Notes: a model not told the origin generated them from the letters alone. A stretch of DNA of 64,000 bases from JAUVPY01 sp034412795 (GCA_034412795.1 DAOUMD010000217.1:13501-77500); one strand, 5' to 3'. Positions 52,931-62,423 are shown, numbered from the stretch's first letter. A program made the numbers and translations.

Positions 52931-54043
52931 ATGTCCACCCTGTCGCTATCGAAGGTGCTCAATCCTGAGGTGGGCTGGTATCGGGGTGACTTTCACGCCC
53001 ACACCAATGCCTCAGATGGAGTCTATCCGCCGGATCTGGTAGCCGGAATCGCCCAGGCTGAGGGGTTGGACTTTGTGGCCATCACCGATCATAACACGAT
53101 CGAAGGGCTTTCGGAACTCAGCCGGAGGTCCGGCCCCTTGATCATTCCAGGCGTAGAAGTCACGCTTGAAGGCGGAGATTTCAACGTCTTCGGTATGGCG
53201 GGTTGGTGTGAATGGATGGAGAGCATCTGTGTCGGCCAGGCTCCGGTTCCGCTGCCTCACAGATACAGGACGGTGACTGAGTTGATACGCCGCATAGCGG
53301 ATGACGGGATGCTTAGCTCGATTAACCACCCCCTTCTGCAGCCATGGGAGTGGCGCTACTCTGCAACAGACTTGAGCTACGTTCATTGCCTGGAGATTTG
53401 GAACGATCCCTATTGGCCGGACAATGTTCACGCCAATCCCCGGGCGGTGGAGCTCTGGACGGCCTGGCTGAATGCCGGATTCCGCATCACGGCCATTGGC
53501 GGCAGCGACTATCACTGTCCTCCCAGACCGCAGGAGGGCGAGCCGGGCATGCGCCTGGGACTGCCCAGCACCTATGTGGCCTCCATAGAACTCTCAGCCA
53601 CGGCCATTCTTGAAGGACTGCGGCAGCACCGGGCCTACATAAGCATAGGTCCGCGAGTTGGCCTCCGAGCATGCTGCAACAACACGATGTATGAAATCGG
53701 CGACGACCTGGGACAACTGTGCGGTGAGACTACATTTATGGCTACCGTTTCAGATGACCCGACTGCAGCTTATGCCCGGATTGTGAAGAACGGTGTAGTC
53801 CTCGCCGAAGTATCGCTTGGAGGCGATGGGGGAAACCTGGAATTTACTGTCGTTCCCGATAGGGACCACTCCGATAGGTCGGCCTCCCAGGGGGATTGGT
53901 ATCGACTGGATGTGCTTGATCAGAATAGGCGCCTGCTGGCGATTACCAACCCAATATTCGTCGGTGGTTTCCCCGCTCCAGGCCTCCACAGGTATGGTGA
54001 CTTCGTAGGCCTATCTGGCGGCGAAGATACACCCCCTGGTTAG
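52931..54043 (+). CDS. PHP-domain phosphoesterase
   Basis: The 370-residue protein begins with a PHP domain: GDFHAHTNASDGVYPPD (HxH), VAITDHNTIEG (DH), IIPGVEVTLEGGDFNVFG (metal Glu), SSINHPLLQPW and GGSDYHCPP. These are the trinuclear metal ligands of the family. The C-terminal ~110 residues are beta-rich, as in PHP proteins that act outside the polymerase setting. ATG 52931 has AAGGAG upstream. The gene lies before a peptide importer operon; a link is not shown. Confidence 0.88.
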   Translation: MSTLSLSKVLNPEVGWYRGDFHAHTNASDGVYPPDLVAGIAQAEGLDFVAITDHNTIEGLSELSRRSGPLIIPGVEVTLEGGDFNVFGMAGWCEWMESICVGQAPVPLPHRYRTVTELIRRIADDGMLSSINHPLLQPWEWRYSATDLSYVHCLEIWNDPYWPDNVHANPRAVELWTAWLNAGFRITAIGGSDYHCPPRPQEGEPGMRLGLPSTYVASIELSATAILEGLRQHRAYISIGPRVGLRACCNNTMYEIGDDLGQLCGETTFMATVSDDPTAAYARIVKNGVVLAEVSLGGDGGNLEFTVVPDRDHSDRSASQGDWYRLDVLDQNRRLLAITNPIFVGGFPAPGLHRYGDFVGLSGGEDTPPG

Positions 54044-54150
54044 AGCCGATCCGAAAATCTCTGGGGAAAGTACGCACTCCAGTTTTCGGATAGACTCTTT
54101 AGTGGCAGGCTTTTCGTGAGTGCCTCAAAACGTGAGTACCTCAAAAAAAG

Positions 54151-54163
54151 GAAAGGAGGTGAT
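54151..54163 (+). promoter_or_regulatory. Orphan anti-16S (STAB-SD-like) sequence in binding-protein leader
   Basis: GAAAGGAGGTGAT is complementary to the 3' end of 16S rRNA but has no start codon at usable spacing; the gene starts 104 bases later with its own ribosome site. The form GAAAGGAGG is that of the STAB-SD mRNA stabiliser described for Bacillus cry3A. Confidence 0.5.
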
Positions 54164-54266
54164 AAGCCCAAACAGTACGCTATAAGAAGTAGACGGAGCG
54201 ATACTCCCCCAGGAGGTTGCTCCAGCGGATGCATATCAGTCAACTAATCCGTGATGGAGGAGAGAA

Positions 54267-55907
54267 ATGAAAACAAAGCTATTCAGTATCCTGGGCACCC
54301 TGGTCGTTTTGGGCCTGTTAGCCGCGCAGTGTGGTCCAGTACCTACCCCCCAAACCGTTGTTCAGACGGTTGAAGTTGTCAAGACCGTGGAAGTTGAGAA
54401 AACGGTTGAGGTAATCAAAGAGGTCGAGGTCACGGCTGTGCCTGCTCCAGCCGGACCACAGGGGACCCTGGTGAGGGCCCTGACCACCTTCCCCAACTCT
54501 CTGGACTTGCCGCAGTGTGCGGAGCGCAACGCGTCAACAACTGCCTGGATGATGTACGACACACTGGTGTGGGTCGACGACGACGGCAACCTCGTGCCTG
54601 CGCTGGCTGAGAGCTGGGAAATCTCGCCCGACGGGAGCGAGTACACGTTTCATCTGCGGAACGACGTTACATTCCACAACGGTGAGCCGTTCAACGCCGA
54701 CGCGGTTGTCTTTTCGTGGGAGCGCGCCAAGGACGGTGGCTTCGAATACAGCAACCTGTGGCAGCTCGCCACGTCGGTCGAGAAAATTGACGACTTTACT
54801 GTCAAGATCACGACTGACGGACCGGATGCGCTGTTCCTTTCGACCGTGGCCGATAATTGGGCCATCATACCCCCCCAGTACTTCCAGGAGGTAGGGCAGG
54901 AAGGCTTCAATGAGCACCCCATCGGTACCGGTCCCTTCGTGTTCGAAGAGTGGGTCAAAGGTGACCACATTACTATGAAGGCCAACCCCAATTACTGGCA
55001 GGAGGGTGTGCCCAAGATTGAGACGCTCATTTTCCGGCCTATTCCCGAGTCCGCCACACGCGTGGCAGCCATACAGACGGGTGAAGTGGACATCGTCACG
55101 CGCCTGTCCTCGGAAGAGGCCAAGAGCCTGCTCGGTGTGCCCAACGTCACGGTCATCAAGTACCCGGTCGAGCGAGTCTACTACGTTGCCTTCAACAACC
55201 TGACCACGGGCCAGGGGCAGCCGACCGAAGACGCCCGCGTCCGGCTGGCGATGAATTACGCCGTGGACGTACAGGCCATCGTCGATTCCTTGTTTGACGG
55301 CTTTGCCAAGCCGGCCATCGGCTTCGTCACCACCGGCGAGCTAGGCTATGACAATGCAACACCCTTCGGTTACGATCCGGAGATGGCCAAGCAGCTTCTG
55401 GCCGAGGCCGGTTACCCCGACGGCTTCGAGATGGGTATGGCTTGCCCGGCCGGCGCCTACACCCACTTTGAAGAGGTGTGTGAGGCCATCGTGGGCTATT
55501 TAGGCGAGGTAGGCATCAACGTCGACCTGGAGATCATGGAGTCGGGGCACTATTGGGAACTCGAAGCTGCCAAGGAGCTGCCACCTCTGTTTGGAGACAG
55601 TTGGTCTGCGGTCGGAATGGAAGCTTACCGGCGTCTCATCGGGGCGCTGGGCGGCCCGGATGCCAGCTACTCGGCCTGGTACGATGAGGATATTCTCCAG
55701 ATGCTCGACGAGATCAAGTCCACTGTGGACCAGGAGAAGCGAGCAGAATTATATGGGGAGCTACAACAGTACATGCGGGAGAACCCACCTTTCATTTACC
55801 TGTACGAACCATATACCTTCGAGGCCATCAATACCCGCGTACAAAACTACACGCCGCGCCCGGCCGAAACGTACTTCCTGTTCGATACCTTCGTCGTGGA
55901 GGAGTAG
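54267..55907 (+). CDS. Peptide-type solute-binding lipoprotein (family 5)
   Basis: The 546-residue protein has a lipoprotein signal ending in LLAAQCG, with Gln at -1 and Cys22 as the lipid anchor, followed by a Val/Glu/Lys-rich repeated linker (VEVVKTVEVEKTVEVIKEVE). The binding domain begins GTLVRALTTFPNSLDLPQC and includes LVPALAESWEISPDGSEYTFHLR and the FNAD...FSWERAKDG block of the DppA/OppA family. It delivers oligopeptides, or possibly nickel or sugars, to the permeases encoded next. Confidence 0.94.
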   Translation: MKTKLFSILGTLVVLGLLAAQCGPVPTPQTVVQTVEVVKTVEVEKTVEVIKEVEVTAVPAPAGPQGTLVRALTTFPNSLDLPQCAERNASTTAWMMYDTLVWVDDDGNLVPALAESWEISPDGSEYTFHLRNDVTFHNGEPFNADAVVFSWERAKDGGFEYSNLWQLATSVEKIDDFTVKITTDGPDALFLSTVADNWAIIPPQYFQEVGQEGFNEHPIGTGPFVFEEWVKGDHITMKANPNYWQEGVPKIETLIFRPIPESATRVAAIQTGEVDIVTRLSSEEAKSLLGVPNVTVIKYPVERVYYVAFNNLTTGQGQPTEDARVRLAMNYAVDVQAIVDSLFDGFAKPAIGFVTTGELGYDNATPFGYDPEMAKQLLAEAGYPDGFEMGMACPAGAYTHFEEVCEAIVGYLGEVGINVDLEIMESGHYWELEAAKELPPLFGDSWSAVGMEAYRRLIGALGGPDASYSAWYDEDILQMLDEIKSTVDQEKRAELYGELQQYMRENPPFIYLYEPYTFEAINTRVQNYTPRPAETYFLFDTFVVEE

Positions 55908-55963
55908 TCACCCGGTCAGGCGGCAACCAGACGGGCGTGAGACACCTCACCTTGCGCCGTATC

Positions 55964-56003
55964 AGGGGCTCAACGTGTTTTGCGGCGGGCGCGTTGAGCC
56001 CCT
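55964..56003. repeat. Hairpin between binding-protein and permease genes
   Basis: AGGGGCTCAACG (55964-55975) and CGTTGAGCCCCT (55992-56003) form a 12-bp stem. Its position mirrors the hairpin at 43291-43380 in the other importer operon, and a role in lowering permease relative to binding protein is inferred. Confidence 0.65.
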
Positions 56004-56092
56004 CGAAGCCAGCCTGCCAGCGTGCGACTGTTCAGGTTTAGTTCTCCTCTTAACGCGCTCCCTTATCGCCCTTGGCATACAAGGAGGCGTGA

Positions 56093-57013
56093 ATGCAACG
56101 TTACTTTCTTTCTAAAGTGGGACAGTCCCTCCTGCTCCTGTTCGGGGTGGTGCTGTTAGTGTTCTTCATGGTTCGCATTACCGGCGATCCCGCGGCGTTG
56201 ATGATGCCACGCGAGGCCAGTCAGGAAGCTGTCCAGGCCTTCCGGGATCAGATGGGCTTCAATCGCCCGCTGCTCGTTCAATTCTGGGATTTTCTCACCA
56301 AGGCAATCGTGGGTGATTTCGGCAAATCATTGCACTTCAAGACACCGGCCATGCCGCTGGTATTGGAGCGGTTGCCGGCCACGCTGCAGCTAGCTACGAC
56401 CGGGCTGCTCATGGCGGTGATAGTTGGCATCCCGCTGGGCTTGATCGGGGGCTTTAACCCGGGCAGCATCGCGGATTCGGTGGGGCGCGCGCTGGCCCTC
56501 TTGGGTCAAAGCGTCCCCAACTTCTGGCTGGCGATGATCATGATCATCTTCTTTGGCGTCAGGCTGCGTTGGTTTCCCACCTTCGGCCGCGATCAGTGGA
56601 ATTCGGTAATCATGCCAGCCTTTGTGCTCGGCCTGCCCGTTATGGGTCAGATCGTGCGCTTGACACGCTCGGCTGTGTTGGAAATCCGAGGTGAAGATTT
56701 CATCCGCACTGCCCACAGTAAGGGTTTAGAGCCTAGGGTGATCTATATCAAACACGTGCTCCGCAATGTCGCCATCCCGCTGGTGAGCGTGATCGGCGTC
56801 CAATTCGGCTACATGCTAGGCGGTTCCATCTATATTGAGGCCATCTTCGCCTGGCCCGGTATGGGCGGGCTGCTGGAGCAGTCCATCGGTTGGCGCGACT
56901 ATCCGCTGGTACAGGCCATTGCGATTTTCACCAGCGTGGTTGTATTGACCCTCAACCTACTGACCGACCTGGCCTATGCCGTGATTGACCCGAGGATTCG
57001 TTATGGCAGTTAA
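56093..57013 (+). CDS. dppB: Peptide ABC permease, DppB family
   Basis: The 306-residue protein shows the DppB pattern: LVFFMVRITGDPAALM near the N-terminus, several membrane helices, and the EAA-type loop EIRGEDFIRTAHSKGLEPRVIYIKHVLRN. GGAGG lies before ATG 56093. It overlaps the dppC gene by 11 bases. The substrate follows that of the binding protein. Confidence 0.94.
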   Translation: MQRYFLSKVGQSLLLLFGVVLLVFFMVRITGDPAALMMPREASQEAVQAFRDQMGFNRPLLVQFWDFLTKAIVGDFGKSLHFKTPAMPLVLERLPATLQLATTGLLMAVIVGIPLGLIGGFNPGSIADSVGRALALLGQSVPNFWLAMIMIIFFGVRLRWFPTFGRDQWNSVIMPAFVLGLPVMGQIVRLTRSAVLEIRGEDFIRTAHSKGLEPRVIYIKHVLRNVAIPLVSVIGVQFGYMLGGSIYIEAIFAWPGMGGLLEQSIGWRDYPLVQAIAIFTSVVVLTLNLLTDLAYAVIDPRIRYGS

Positions 57014-57932
57014 AGAAAGGATCCAGACGGCAGATAGTCTGTTGGATGTCGAGCGTACTTTCCCCGACCGCCTGGCCTACTGGGGGCGGTTCCTGTGGCG
57101 CGACCGGAGCGGCGTAGTCGGTTTAGTAGTGTTCTCGCTATTGGTCTTCTTGGCGATTTTTGCTCCTGTGATTGCGCCGCACGACCCATTCCAGCAGAAC
57201 TTGCGTGATAGTAAGCTAACCCCAGCCTGGAGGGAAGGAGGGAGTTGGGACTATCCCTTCGGCACCGACAGCCTCGGCCACGATATCTTGAGCCGCGTTA
57301 TTTACGGGGCACGGGTTTCGTTGACGGTGGGCTTTTTCGGCGTGCTGATTGCAGCCAGCCTGGGAATGCTCATCGGCGCTATCGCCGGTTACGTCGGCGG
57401 GCGGGTGGACTCGGTCATTATGGGCGTGGTCAACTTGATCCTGTCCTTGCCGTACCTTCTGTTCGTGGTGTTCATCGCTTCGATCCTGGGACGCAGCTTG
57501 ATAAACGTCATCTTAATTTTTGGCATCACCGACTCGCCGGTTTTCGCCCGCGTTACACGCGGCGAGGTGCTGCGTATTCGCGAATCGGGCTACGTCGAAT
57601 CGGCGGTCAGTGCTGGCGCGCGCTCGGGGCGTATTCTCTTTGACCACGTCCTGCCCAACCTCATGGGCGCACTAATCACCCTGGCGACGTTTGAGATGTC
57701 GCGTATGATCTTCTATGAGGCTGGCCTGGGCTTTCTGGGCCTCAGTGTGCCGCCCAACGAGTATCCTACGTGGGGCAACATGCTGGCTGCCGGTCGTAAA
57801 TACCTGACCAGCTACCCTTGGATGGCCACCTTCCCCGGCCTGGCGATTCTGTTCACCTCATTGGGGATGAACCTGTTAGGCGATTGGCTGCGGGACGTGC
57901 TCGACCCCCGGCTGCGTCGCTCAAGGAAGTGA
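57003..57932 (+). CDS. dppC: Peptide ABC permease, DppC family
   Basis: The 309-residue protein has the DppC N-terminal helix, the HDPFQQNLRDSKLTPAWREG loop and the FGTDSLGHDILSRVIYGARVS block, then the EAA loop RIRESGYVESAVSAGARSGRI (close to RGEVLRIRES). ATG 57003 is chosen because it overlaps the dppB stop and the longer form begins with TTG inside dppB. It pairs with DppB in the membrane. Confidence 0.94.
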   Translation: MAVKERIQTADSLLDVERTFPDRLAYWGRFLWRDRSGVVGLVVFSLLVFLAIFAPVIAPHDPFQQNLRDSKLTPAWREGGSWDYPFGTDSLGHDILSRVIYGARVSLTVGFFGVLIAASLGMLIGAIAGYVGGRVDSVIMGVVNLILSLPYLLFVVFIASILGRSLINVILIFGITDSPVFARVTRGEVLRIRESGYVESAVSAGARSGRILFDHVLPNLMGALITLATFEMSRMIFYEAGLGFLGLSVPPNEYPTWGNMLAAGRKYLTSYPWMATFPGLAILFTSLGMNLLGDWLRDVLDPRLRRSRK

Positions 57933-57943
57933 GAAAGTATACG

Positions 57944-58954
57944 ATGGGCAGGCCGATCGTCTTGCAGGTTAAAGACCTGGTCACTAAGTTCTATACCCTG
58001 GATGGCGTCGTACATGCTGTGAATGGCGTCACGTTTGACCTCGAGGAAGGTGAGACGCTGGCCATCGTGGGTGAAAGTGGCAGTGGCAAGAGTGTAACTA
58101 TGCTGTCGATCTTGGGCCTTATCCCATCGCCGCCAGGCAAGGTTGAGAGAGGGGAGGCGCTCTTTTTCAGTAAAGACGGCCAGCGCAACCTGCTGAAGAT
58201 GTCACCAGCGGAACTGCGTGAGGTGCGTGGGGGACAGATTGGGTTCGTTTTCCAGGACCCGATGTCTTCGCTGAACCCCATCTTGACGATCGGCGAGCAA
58301 ATAGCCGAAAGCATGACTAAGCATGTGGGCATGACCCACCAGCAGGCCCGTAGCCGGGTGATTGAGTTGCTGAGCAAAGTGGGCATCCCCGACCCGGAAC
58401 TGCGTTTCAACAACTACCCGCATCAACTTTCTGGCGGCATGCGCCAACGGGTGATGATTGCCATCGCCATCGCGTGTAGCCCCGAGATCGTCGTCGCCGA
58501 CGAGCCAACTACCGCCCTGGACGTAACTGTCCAGGCCCAGATTACAGATCTATTCAAGCGCCTGCGGGACATAATCGGCATGGCGATTGTTTGGATTACT
58601 CACGATCTGGGAGTTGTGGCTGGACTGGCCGAGCGGGTGCTGGTCATGTATGGAGGGCGGGTAGCCGAAATCGCCTTAGTGGATGACCTATACGAGCGCC
58701 CTTTGCATCCCTACACGCACGGGCTGCTCGGCGCTTTGCCCCGCCTGGACTCCAGGGAGTCTAAACAACTGGCGAGCATTAAGGGCACCCCACCCGACCT
58801 GATGATTTCTCTGAAACACTGTCCCTTTGCTTGGCGTTGCGATTATGCCTTTGACCGCTGTTGGGAGGAGATACCTCCCTTGATAACAGTCAGCGTGCGG
58901 CACCAAGTTGCCTGTTTCTACGACATGGAGAACGGGAGGCCGCGCGATGCCTGA
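57944..58954 (+). CDS. dppD: Oligopeptide ABC ATPase, DppD/OppD family
   Basis: The 336-residue ATPase has Walker A GESGSGKSV, the Q-loop FVFQDPMSSLNPILTIGEQ, signature LSGGMRQRVMIAIAIA, Walker B IVVADEPTTALDVTVQ and switch His WITHD. The C-terminal oligopeptide-transporter extension has the Cys pattern CPFAWRCDYAFDRC, which binds an iron-sulfur cluster in some relatives. ATG 57944 lies 11 bases after dppC; the ribosome site is weak. Confidence 0.94.
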   Translation: MGRPIVLQVKDLVTKFYTLDGVVHAVNGVTFDLEEGETLAIVGESGSGKSVTMLSILGLIPSPPGKVERGEALFFSKDGQRNLLKMSPAELREVRGGQIGFVFQDPMSSLNPILTIGEQIAESMTKHVGMTHQQARSRVIELLSKVGIPDPELRFNNYPHQLSGGMRQRVMIAIAIACSPEIVVADEPTTALDVTVQAQITDLFKRLRDIIGMAIVWITHDLGVVAGLAERVLVMYGGRVAEIALVDDLYERPLHPYTHGLLGALPRLDSRESKQLASIKGTPPDLMISLKHCPFAWRCDYAFDRCWEEIPPLITVSVRHQVACFYDMENGRPRDA

Positions 58955-59936
58955 GAAGGATATGTTGGTACGAGTAGTAGAACTTAGAAAATATTTTCCG
59001 ATTACCGGAGGGCTGTTGGGCCGCCCGGTAGGTGCCGTCAAGGCGGTAGATGGTGTCTCATTTGAAATCAGGCAGGGCGAAACGCTGGGATTGGTGGGCG
59101 AGAGCGGCTGCGGAAAATCGACCACTGGCCGGGCCGTCTTGCAGTTGCACGAACCTACCTCCGGCCAGGTCTTTTTTGAGGATGTCGAGTTGACCAAATT
59201 GAACCCCGAGGGATTGCGCCGGCTGCGCCCTGAGATGCAGATGATTTTCCAGGATTCCTACGCATCACTCAACCCACGTCACTCGGTGGGCAAGATCATC
59301 GGCGAGCCCTTGGTTATACATGGTTTAATGAAGGGCAAGGAGCTGGAAGAGCAAGTGGCAGAGCTGCTGAAGCTGGTGGGCATGAATCCCGCCTACATGC
59401 GCCGCTTCCCTCACGAGTTCTCGGGTGGCCAGAGGCAGCGTATCGGCATCGCGCGGGCACTTTCGCTTAACCCCAGGTTTGTCGTATGTGATGAGCCGAT
59501 CTCGGCGCTGGACGTGTCGATTCAAGCCCAAGTCGTGAATCTTTTGCATGACCTGCAAGAGCAGTTGGGGCTCACCTACCTTTTCATCGCCCATGACCTG
59601 AGCATGGTCAAGCACATCTCGCATCGGATCGCGGTTATGTATCTGGGCAAAGTTATGGAACTGTGTGACAGGAACACGCTGTTCGATGACCCACGGCATC
59701 CCTACACCCAGTCGCTCATCTCAGCCGTGCCCGTGCCTTCCCCCAAAGTCGAACGCATGCGGCAGCGCATTATTCTGCGTGGGGAAGTGCCCAGCCCCGC
59801 CAACCCGCCCAAAGGTTGCGTGTTTAGTACGCGCTGCCCGGTGGCAATCGATGAGTGTTTTGAGATTGTGCCGGAGTATCGCCAGGTACGTGCTCGGCAC
59901 TCTGTGGCCTGCCATCTGGTCAAGCCCGATGGATAA
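58947..59936 (+). CDS. dppF: Oligopeptide ABC ATPase, DppF/OppF family
   Basis: The 329-residue ATPase has Walker A GESGCGKST, Q-loop MIFQDSYASLNPRHSVG, signature FSGGQRQRIGIARAL, Walker B FVVCDEPISALDVSIQ and FIAHDLSMVK. The extension contains GCVFSTRCPVAIDEC, again the cysteine pattern of this subfamily. ATG 58947 overlaps the dppD stop by eight bases and is preceded by GGGAGG. It ends the importer operon. Confidence 0.94.
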   Translation: MPEKDMLVRVVELRKYFPITGGLLGRPVGAVKAVDGVSFEIRQGETLGLVGESGCGKSTTGRAVLQLHEPTSGQVFFEDVELTKLNPEGLRRLRPEMQMIFQDSYASLNPRHSVGKIIGEPLVIHGLMKGKELEEQVAELLKLVGMNPAYMRRFPHEFSGGQRQRIGIARALSLNPRFVVCDEPISALDVSIQAQVVNLLHDLQEQLGLTYLFIAHDLSMVKHISHRIAVMYLGKVMELCDRNTLFDDPRHPYTQSLISAVPVPSPKVERMRQRIILRGEVPSPANPPKGCVFSTRCPVAIDECFEIVPEYRQVRARHSVACHLVKPDG

Positions 59937-59972
59937 GACGAAGCTATCCGGGCTATCTTTGAGACGACAGAG

Positions 59973-60063
59973 GTATCTTCTCAACATCTCGGGGTAAGGG
60001 CAGGTCTTGCGCCTGCCCAAGCGGGCAACCGCAAGGGTTTGCCCCTACTTTTTGAGAAGATAC
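59973..60063. repeat. ~90-bp palindromic element, family R1 copy 2
   Basis: The ends GTATCTTCTCAA (59973-59984) and TTGAGAAGATAC (60052-60063) are the same as in copy 1. The interior shows the internal stems GGGCAGG/CCTGCCC and GGGCAA/TTGCCC. It lies between dppF and the HAD gene, where it may serve as a terminator-like barrier. Confidence 0.85.
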
Positions 60064-60103
60064 CGATGGAGGGCTATCCCGCAATGTATGCAGAAACCTG
60101 CCA

Positions 60104-60898
60104 ATGAGCCGGCTCGCCGTAGGTCGTGAGTTGTTCGACGCCGACCTGGTTGTCTTTGACAAGGATGGCACCTTGATTGATTTTGAATACGCCTGGGGCC
60201 GTCAGGTCGTTGCCGGCGTCGAGCGATTGCTCGCAGCCGTCGGAGGTAGTGATTCACTCCGTCAGGATCTGTATCATAGTCTGGGGTACGACGTGAAAAC
60301 TGGCCGCACACATGGTAGAGGCCCATTGGCGACGGCCTCGATGGAGAAATTGTACACTATCGCAGCCGTCGTACTCTATCAACACGGGTTCATTTGGGAC
60401 GAGGCCGAAGCACACGTCAGGGACTATTTCGAGGCCGGCATAGCTTCGATTCCCTTGAGGGAACTCGTCCGTCCTGTGGCCAACGTGAACGCCTTGCTCG
60501 CCGAGTTGCGGGAGGCGAGTGTGCACGTCGCAATTGTTACCACCGACGACCGATTGCCCACCCAGGGGACGATGGCCTTGCTTGGTATCGAGGAACTGGT
60601 CGATTTTCTCGCTTGCGGCGATGACCCTATTCGAATCAAGCCCGCTCCCGATGCTGTGTTAGCGGCCTGTGCTCACCTGGGAGTAGAGCCCGCTCGCACC
60701 CTGGTCGTGGGTGACACTGTCACCGACATGCTCATGGCCGCGCGGGCTGGGGTAGGTTGTCGGGCGGCGGTGTTAACTGGCGCCGGCAGCCGCGATTCAC
60801 TTGTCACTAATGCCGACGTGGTGCTGAACTCAGTCGCCCAGATTCGTGTTTCCCCCAGAGATACTGGGTTGGGATTCGGCACCGTTGGCGATATATAG
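60104..60898 (+). CDS. HAD-superfamily phosphatase
   Basis: The 264-residue protein has the HAD motif I VVFDKDGTLID (nucleophile Asp19, acid Asp21), motif II VAIVTTDDR, motif III Lys in IRIKPAPDAVL, and motif IV VVGDTVTDMLMA. An alpha-helical cap lies between motif I and II, as in phosphoglycolate-type members. The upstream ribosome site is weak. The alcohol dehydrogenase gene follows by 26 bases, so the two may act on the same compound, for example a phosphorylated polyol or aldehyde. Confidence 0.88.
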   Translation: MSRLAVGRELFDADLVVFDKDGTLIDFEYAWGRQVVAGVERLLAAVGGSDSLRQDLYHSLGYDVKTGRTHGRGPLATASMEKLYTIAAVVLYQHGFIWDEAEAHVRDYFEAGIASIPLRELVRPVANVNALLAELREASVHVAIVTTDDRLPTQGTMALLGIEELVDFLACGDDPIRIKPAPDAVLAACAHLGVEPARTLVVGDTVTDMLMAARAGVGCRAAVLTGAGSRDSLVTNADVVLNSVAQIRVSPRDTGLGFGTVGDI

Positions 60899-60924
60899 AA
60901 ACCCAATTAAAAGGAGACTGAATA

Positions 60925-62100
60925 ATGGTAAACCTGCGTTCCTTCGAAGTCCCTACAGTAGTCAAACACGCTCCCGGGGCGTTGTCTTGTCTATCCGACG
61001 AGATCAAGTCGCTAGGTGTCAAACGGCCCATGCTGGTCACCGATAAAGGGCTGGTGAACGCCGGCCTGGTGGATGAGGCAACCAAGGCTCTCACGGCCGG
61101 GAACGTCGATTACGTTCTCTTCGACGAGGTAGTGGCCAATCCGCCCATTGCGCTGGTGGATCGGGGTGCTGAGGTGTACCAAAGTGAGGGCTGCGATGGA
61201 CTTATCGGCTTCGGCGGCGGAAGTCCGATGGATACGGCCAAAGCTATTGGCGTGGTGGCGCTTCACGGCGGCTCAATCTTAGATTTCGAGTGGGCCGATC
61301 CGCAACCCATCGTCAAGCGCATTCCGCCGCTCATCACGGTGCCAACCACGGCCGGCACCGGCAGCGAGGTTACTCTTTGGGCCGTTATCACCGACCCAAA
61401 GCGCAAGATCAAGTACAACGTAGGGGGTACCGGCCTGATCGCCGCTCACGTGGCTCTGATTGATCCACTGCTTACGCTGGGCTTGCCTGCTCCCCTCACG
61501 GCTGCCACCGGCCTGGACGCCTTGACTCACGCTATAGAGTGTTACACTTGTGCCTACGCCCAACCCTGGCCCGATGCGGTGGCCTTGTGGGCCATTGAGA
61601 CGATTGCTCAGTGGCTGCCCATTGCCTTTGCACAGGGCCACAATCAGGAGGCCCGCTATCAAATGTCGATGGCCGCCATGCTGGCCGGGATGTCGTATGG
61701 CACCGAAAGTGCGGGGGCAGTCCACGCCATGAGCCAGACTGCTGGCGGCGTCTATGACTTGCCCCATGGCACCTTGACCGCTGCACTCCTGCCACCGGTA
61801 ATGGCTTATAATTACCTGGGAGAGCCGCACAAATACGCGCGCATCGCCCAGGCGATGGGGGAGAATACATGGGGGCTGACGGTATGGGAAGCGGCCGAGC
61901 TAGCCGCCGAGTCGGTGGGACGCCTGGTCGACACGCTGGAGATTCCCTCTTTGCCCGAAATGGATATCCCAGAAGAAGACATCCCGATGCTGGTCGAGTT
62001 GGCCTACGCCGACCCACAGACCATCGGCAACCCGCGTGACCTGACCAAAGATAGCTACGAGCAAATCTATCGGAGCTGCTTTGGAAGCGTCCGGAAATAA
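60925..62100 (+). CDS. Iron-containing alcohol dehydrogenase (group III)
   Basis: The 391-residue enzyme has the NAD-binding DGLIGFGGGSPMDTAKAIG and ITVPTTAGTGSEVT, followed by metal ligands in ATGLDALTHAIECY (Asp/His), MSQTAGGVYDLPHGTLTAALLP (His), and the last His in YLGEPHKY. It reduces aldehydes or oxidises alcohols with an Fe2+ centre. AAAAGGAG precedes ATG 60925. It forms a two-gene unit with the HAD phosphatase. Confidence 0.93.
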   Translation: MVNLRSFEVPTVVKHAPGALSCLSDEIKSLGVKRPMLVTDKGLVNAGLVDEATKALTAGNVDYVLFDEVVANPPIALVDRGAEVYQSEGCDGLIGFGGGSPMDTAKAIGVVALHGGSILDFEWADPQPIVKRIPPLITVPTTAGTGSEVTLWAVITDPKRKIKYNVGGTGLIAAHVALIDPLLTLGLPAPLTAATGLDALTHAIECYTCAYAQPWPDAVALWAIETIAQWLPIAFAQGHNQEARYQMSMAAMLAGMSYGTESAGAVHAMSQTAGGVYDLPHGTLTAALLPPVMAYNYLGEPHKYARIAQAMGENTWGLTVWEAAELAAESVGRLVDTLEIPSLPEMDIPEEDIPMLVELAYADPQTIGNPRDLTKDSYEQIYRSCFGSVRK

Positions 62101-62183
62101 CTTTCTATTTTCGGGCCAAAATGCCGAGTGAAATATTTCAAAATGCACAAAGTTATTCTTGGACGCGGCCTTTGTCCAGGGGG

Positions 62184-62220
62184 TTGACAGGCAAGTAGTT
62201 TCGTGATATACTCCTGATAT
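62184..62220 (+). promoter_or_regulatory. Strong promoter with TGATATA repeats
   Basis: TTGACA (62184-62189), 17 bp, TATACT (62207-62212), overlapped by TGATATACTCC and TGATATATC. It resembles the promoter at 48493-48520 over about 45 bases, suggesting a shared regulator or a duplicated promoter segment. It reads toward the binding-protein gene 475 bases away. Confidence 0.75.
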
Positions 62221-62385
62221 ATCATAGATATTTTAGTTGGAGGAGGGAGGCTCGCAGTGTGGCGGCCAAATGGAGAGCACGGAATTCACTACTCTACAAG
62301 TCCGGTTGCCTCATCCACAAACAAAGTCACAACGGTATCTGGATACCAAGTCTTAACCCCCCAAACCTTGCACATAGATAAAAAT

Positions 62386-62423
62386 CGCCGAGATCAGCGC
62401 ACACAAGCGCTCCAATCTCGGCG
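62386..62423. terminator. Hairpin in the binding-protein leader
   Basis: CGCCGAGAT (62386-62394) pairs with ATCTCGGCG (62415-62423), with inner AGCGC/GCGCT. On the minus strand it is followed by ATTTTTATC, a good terminator; on the plus strand by GTTTGG only. It may terminate minus-strand transcripts or attenuate the plus-strand leader. Confidence 0.5.
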
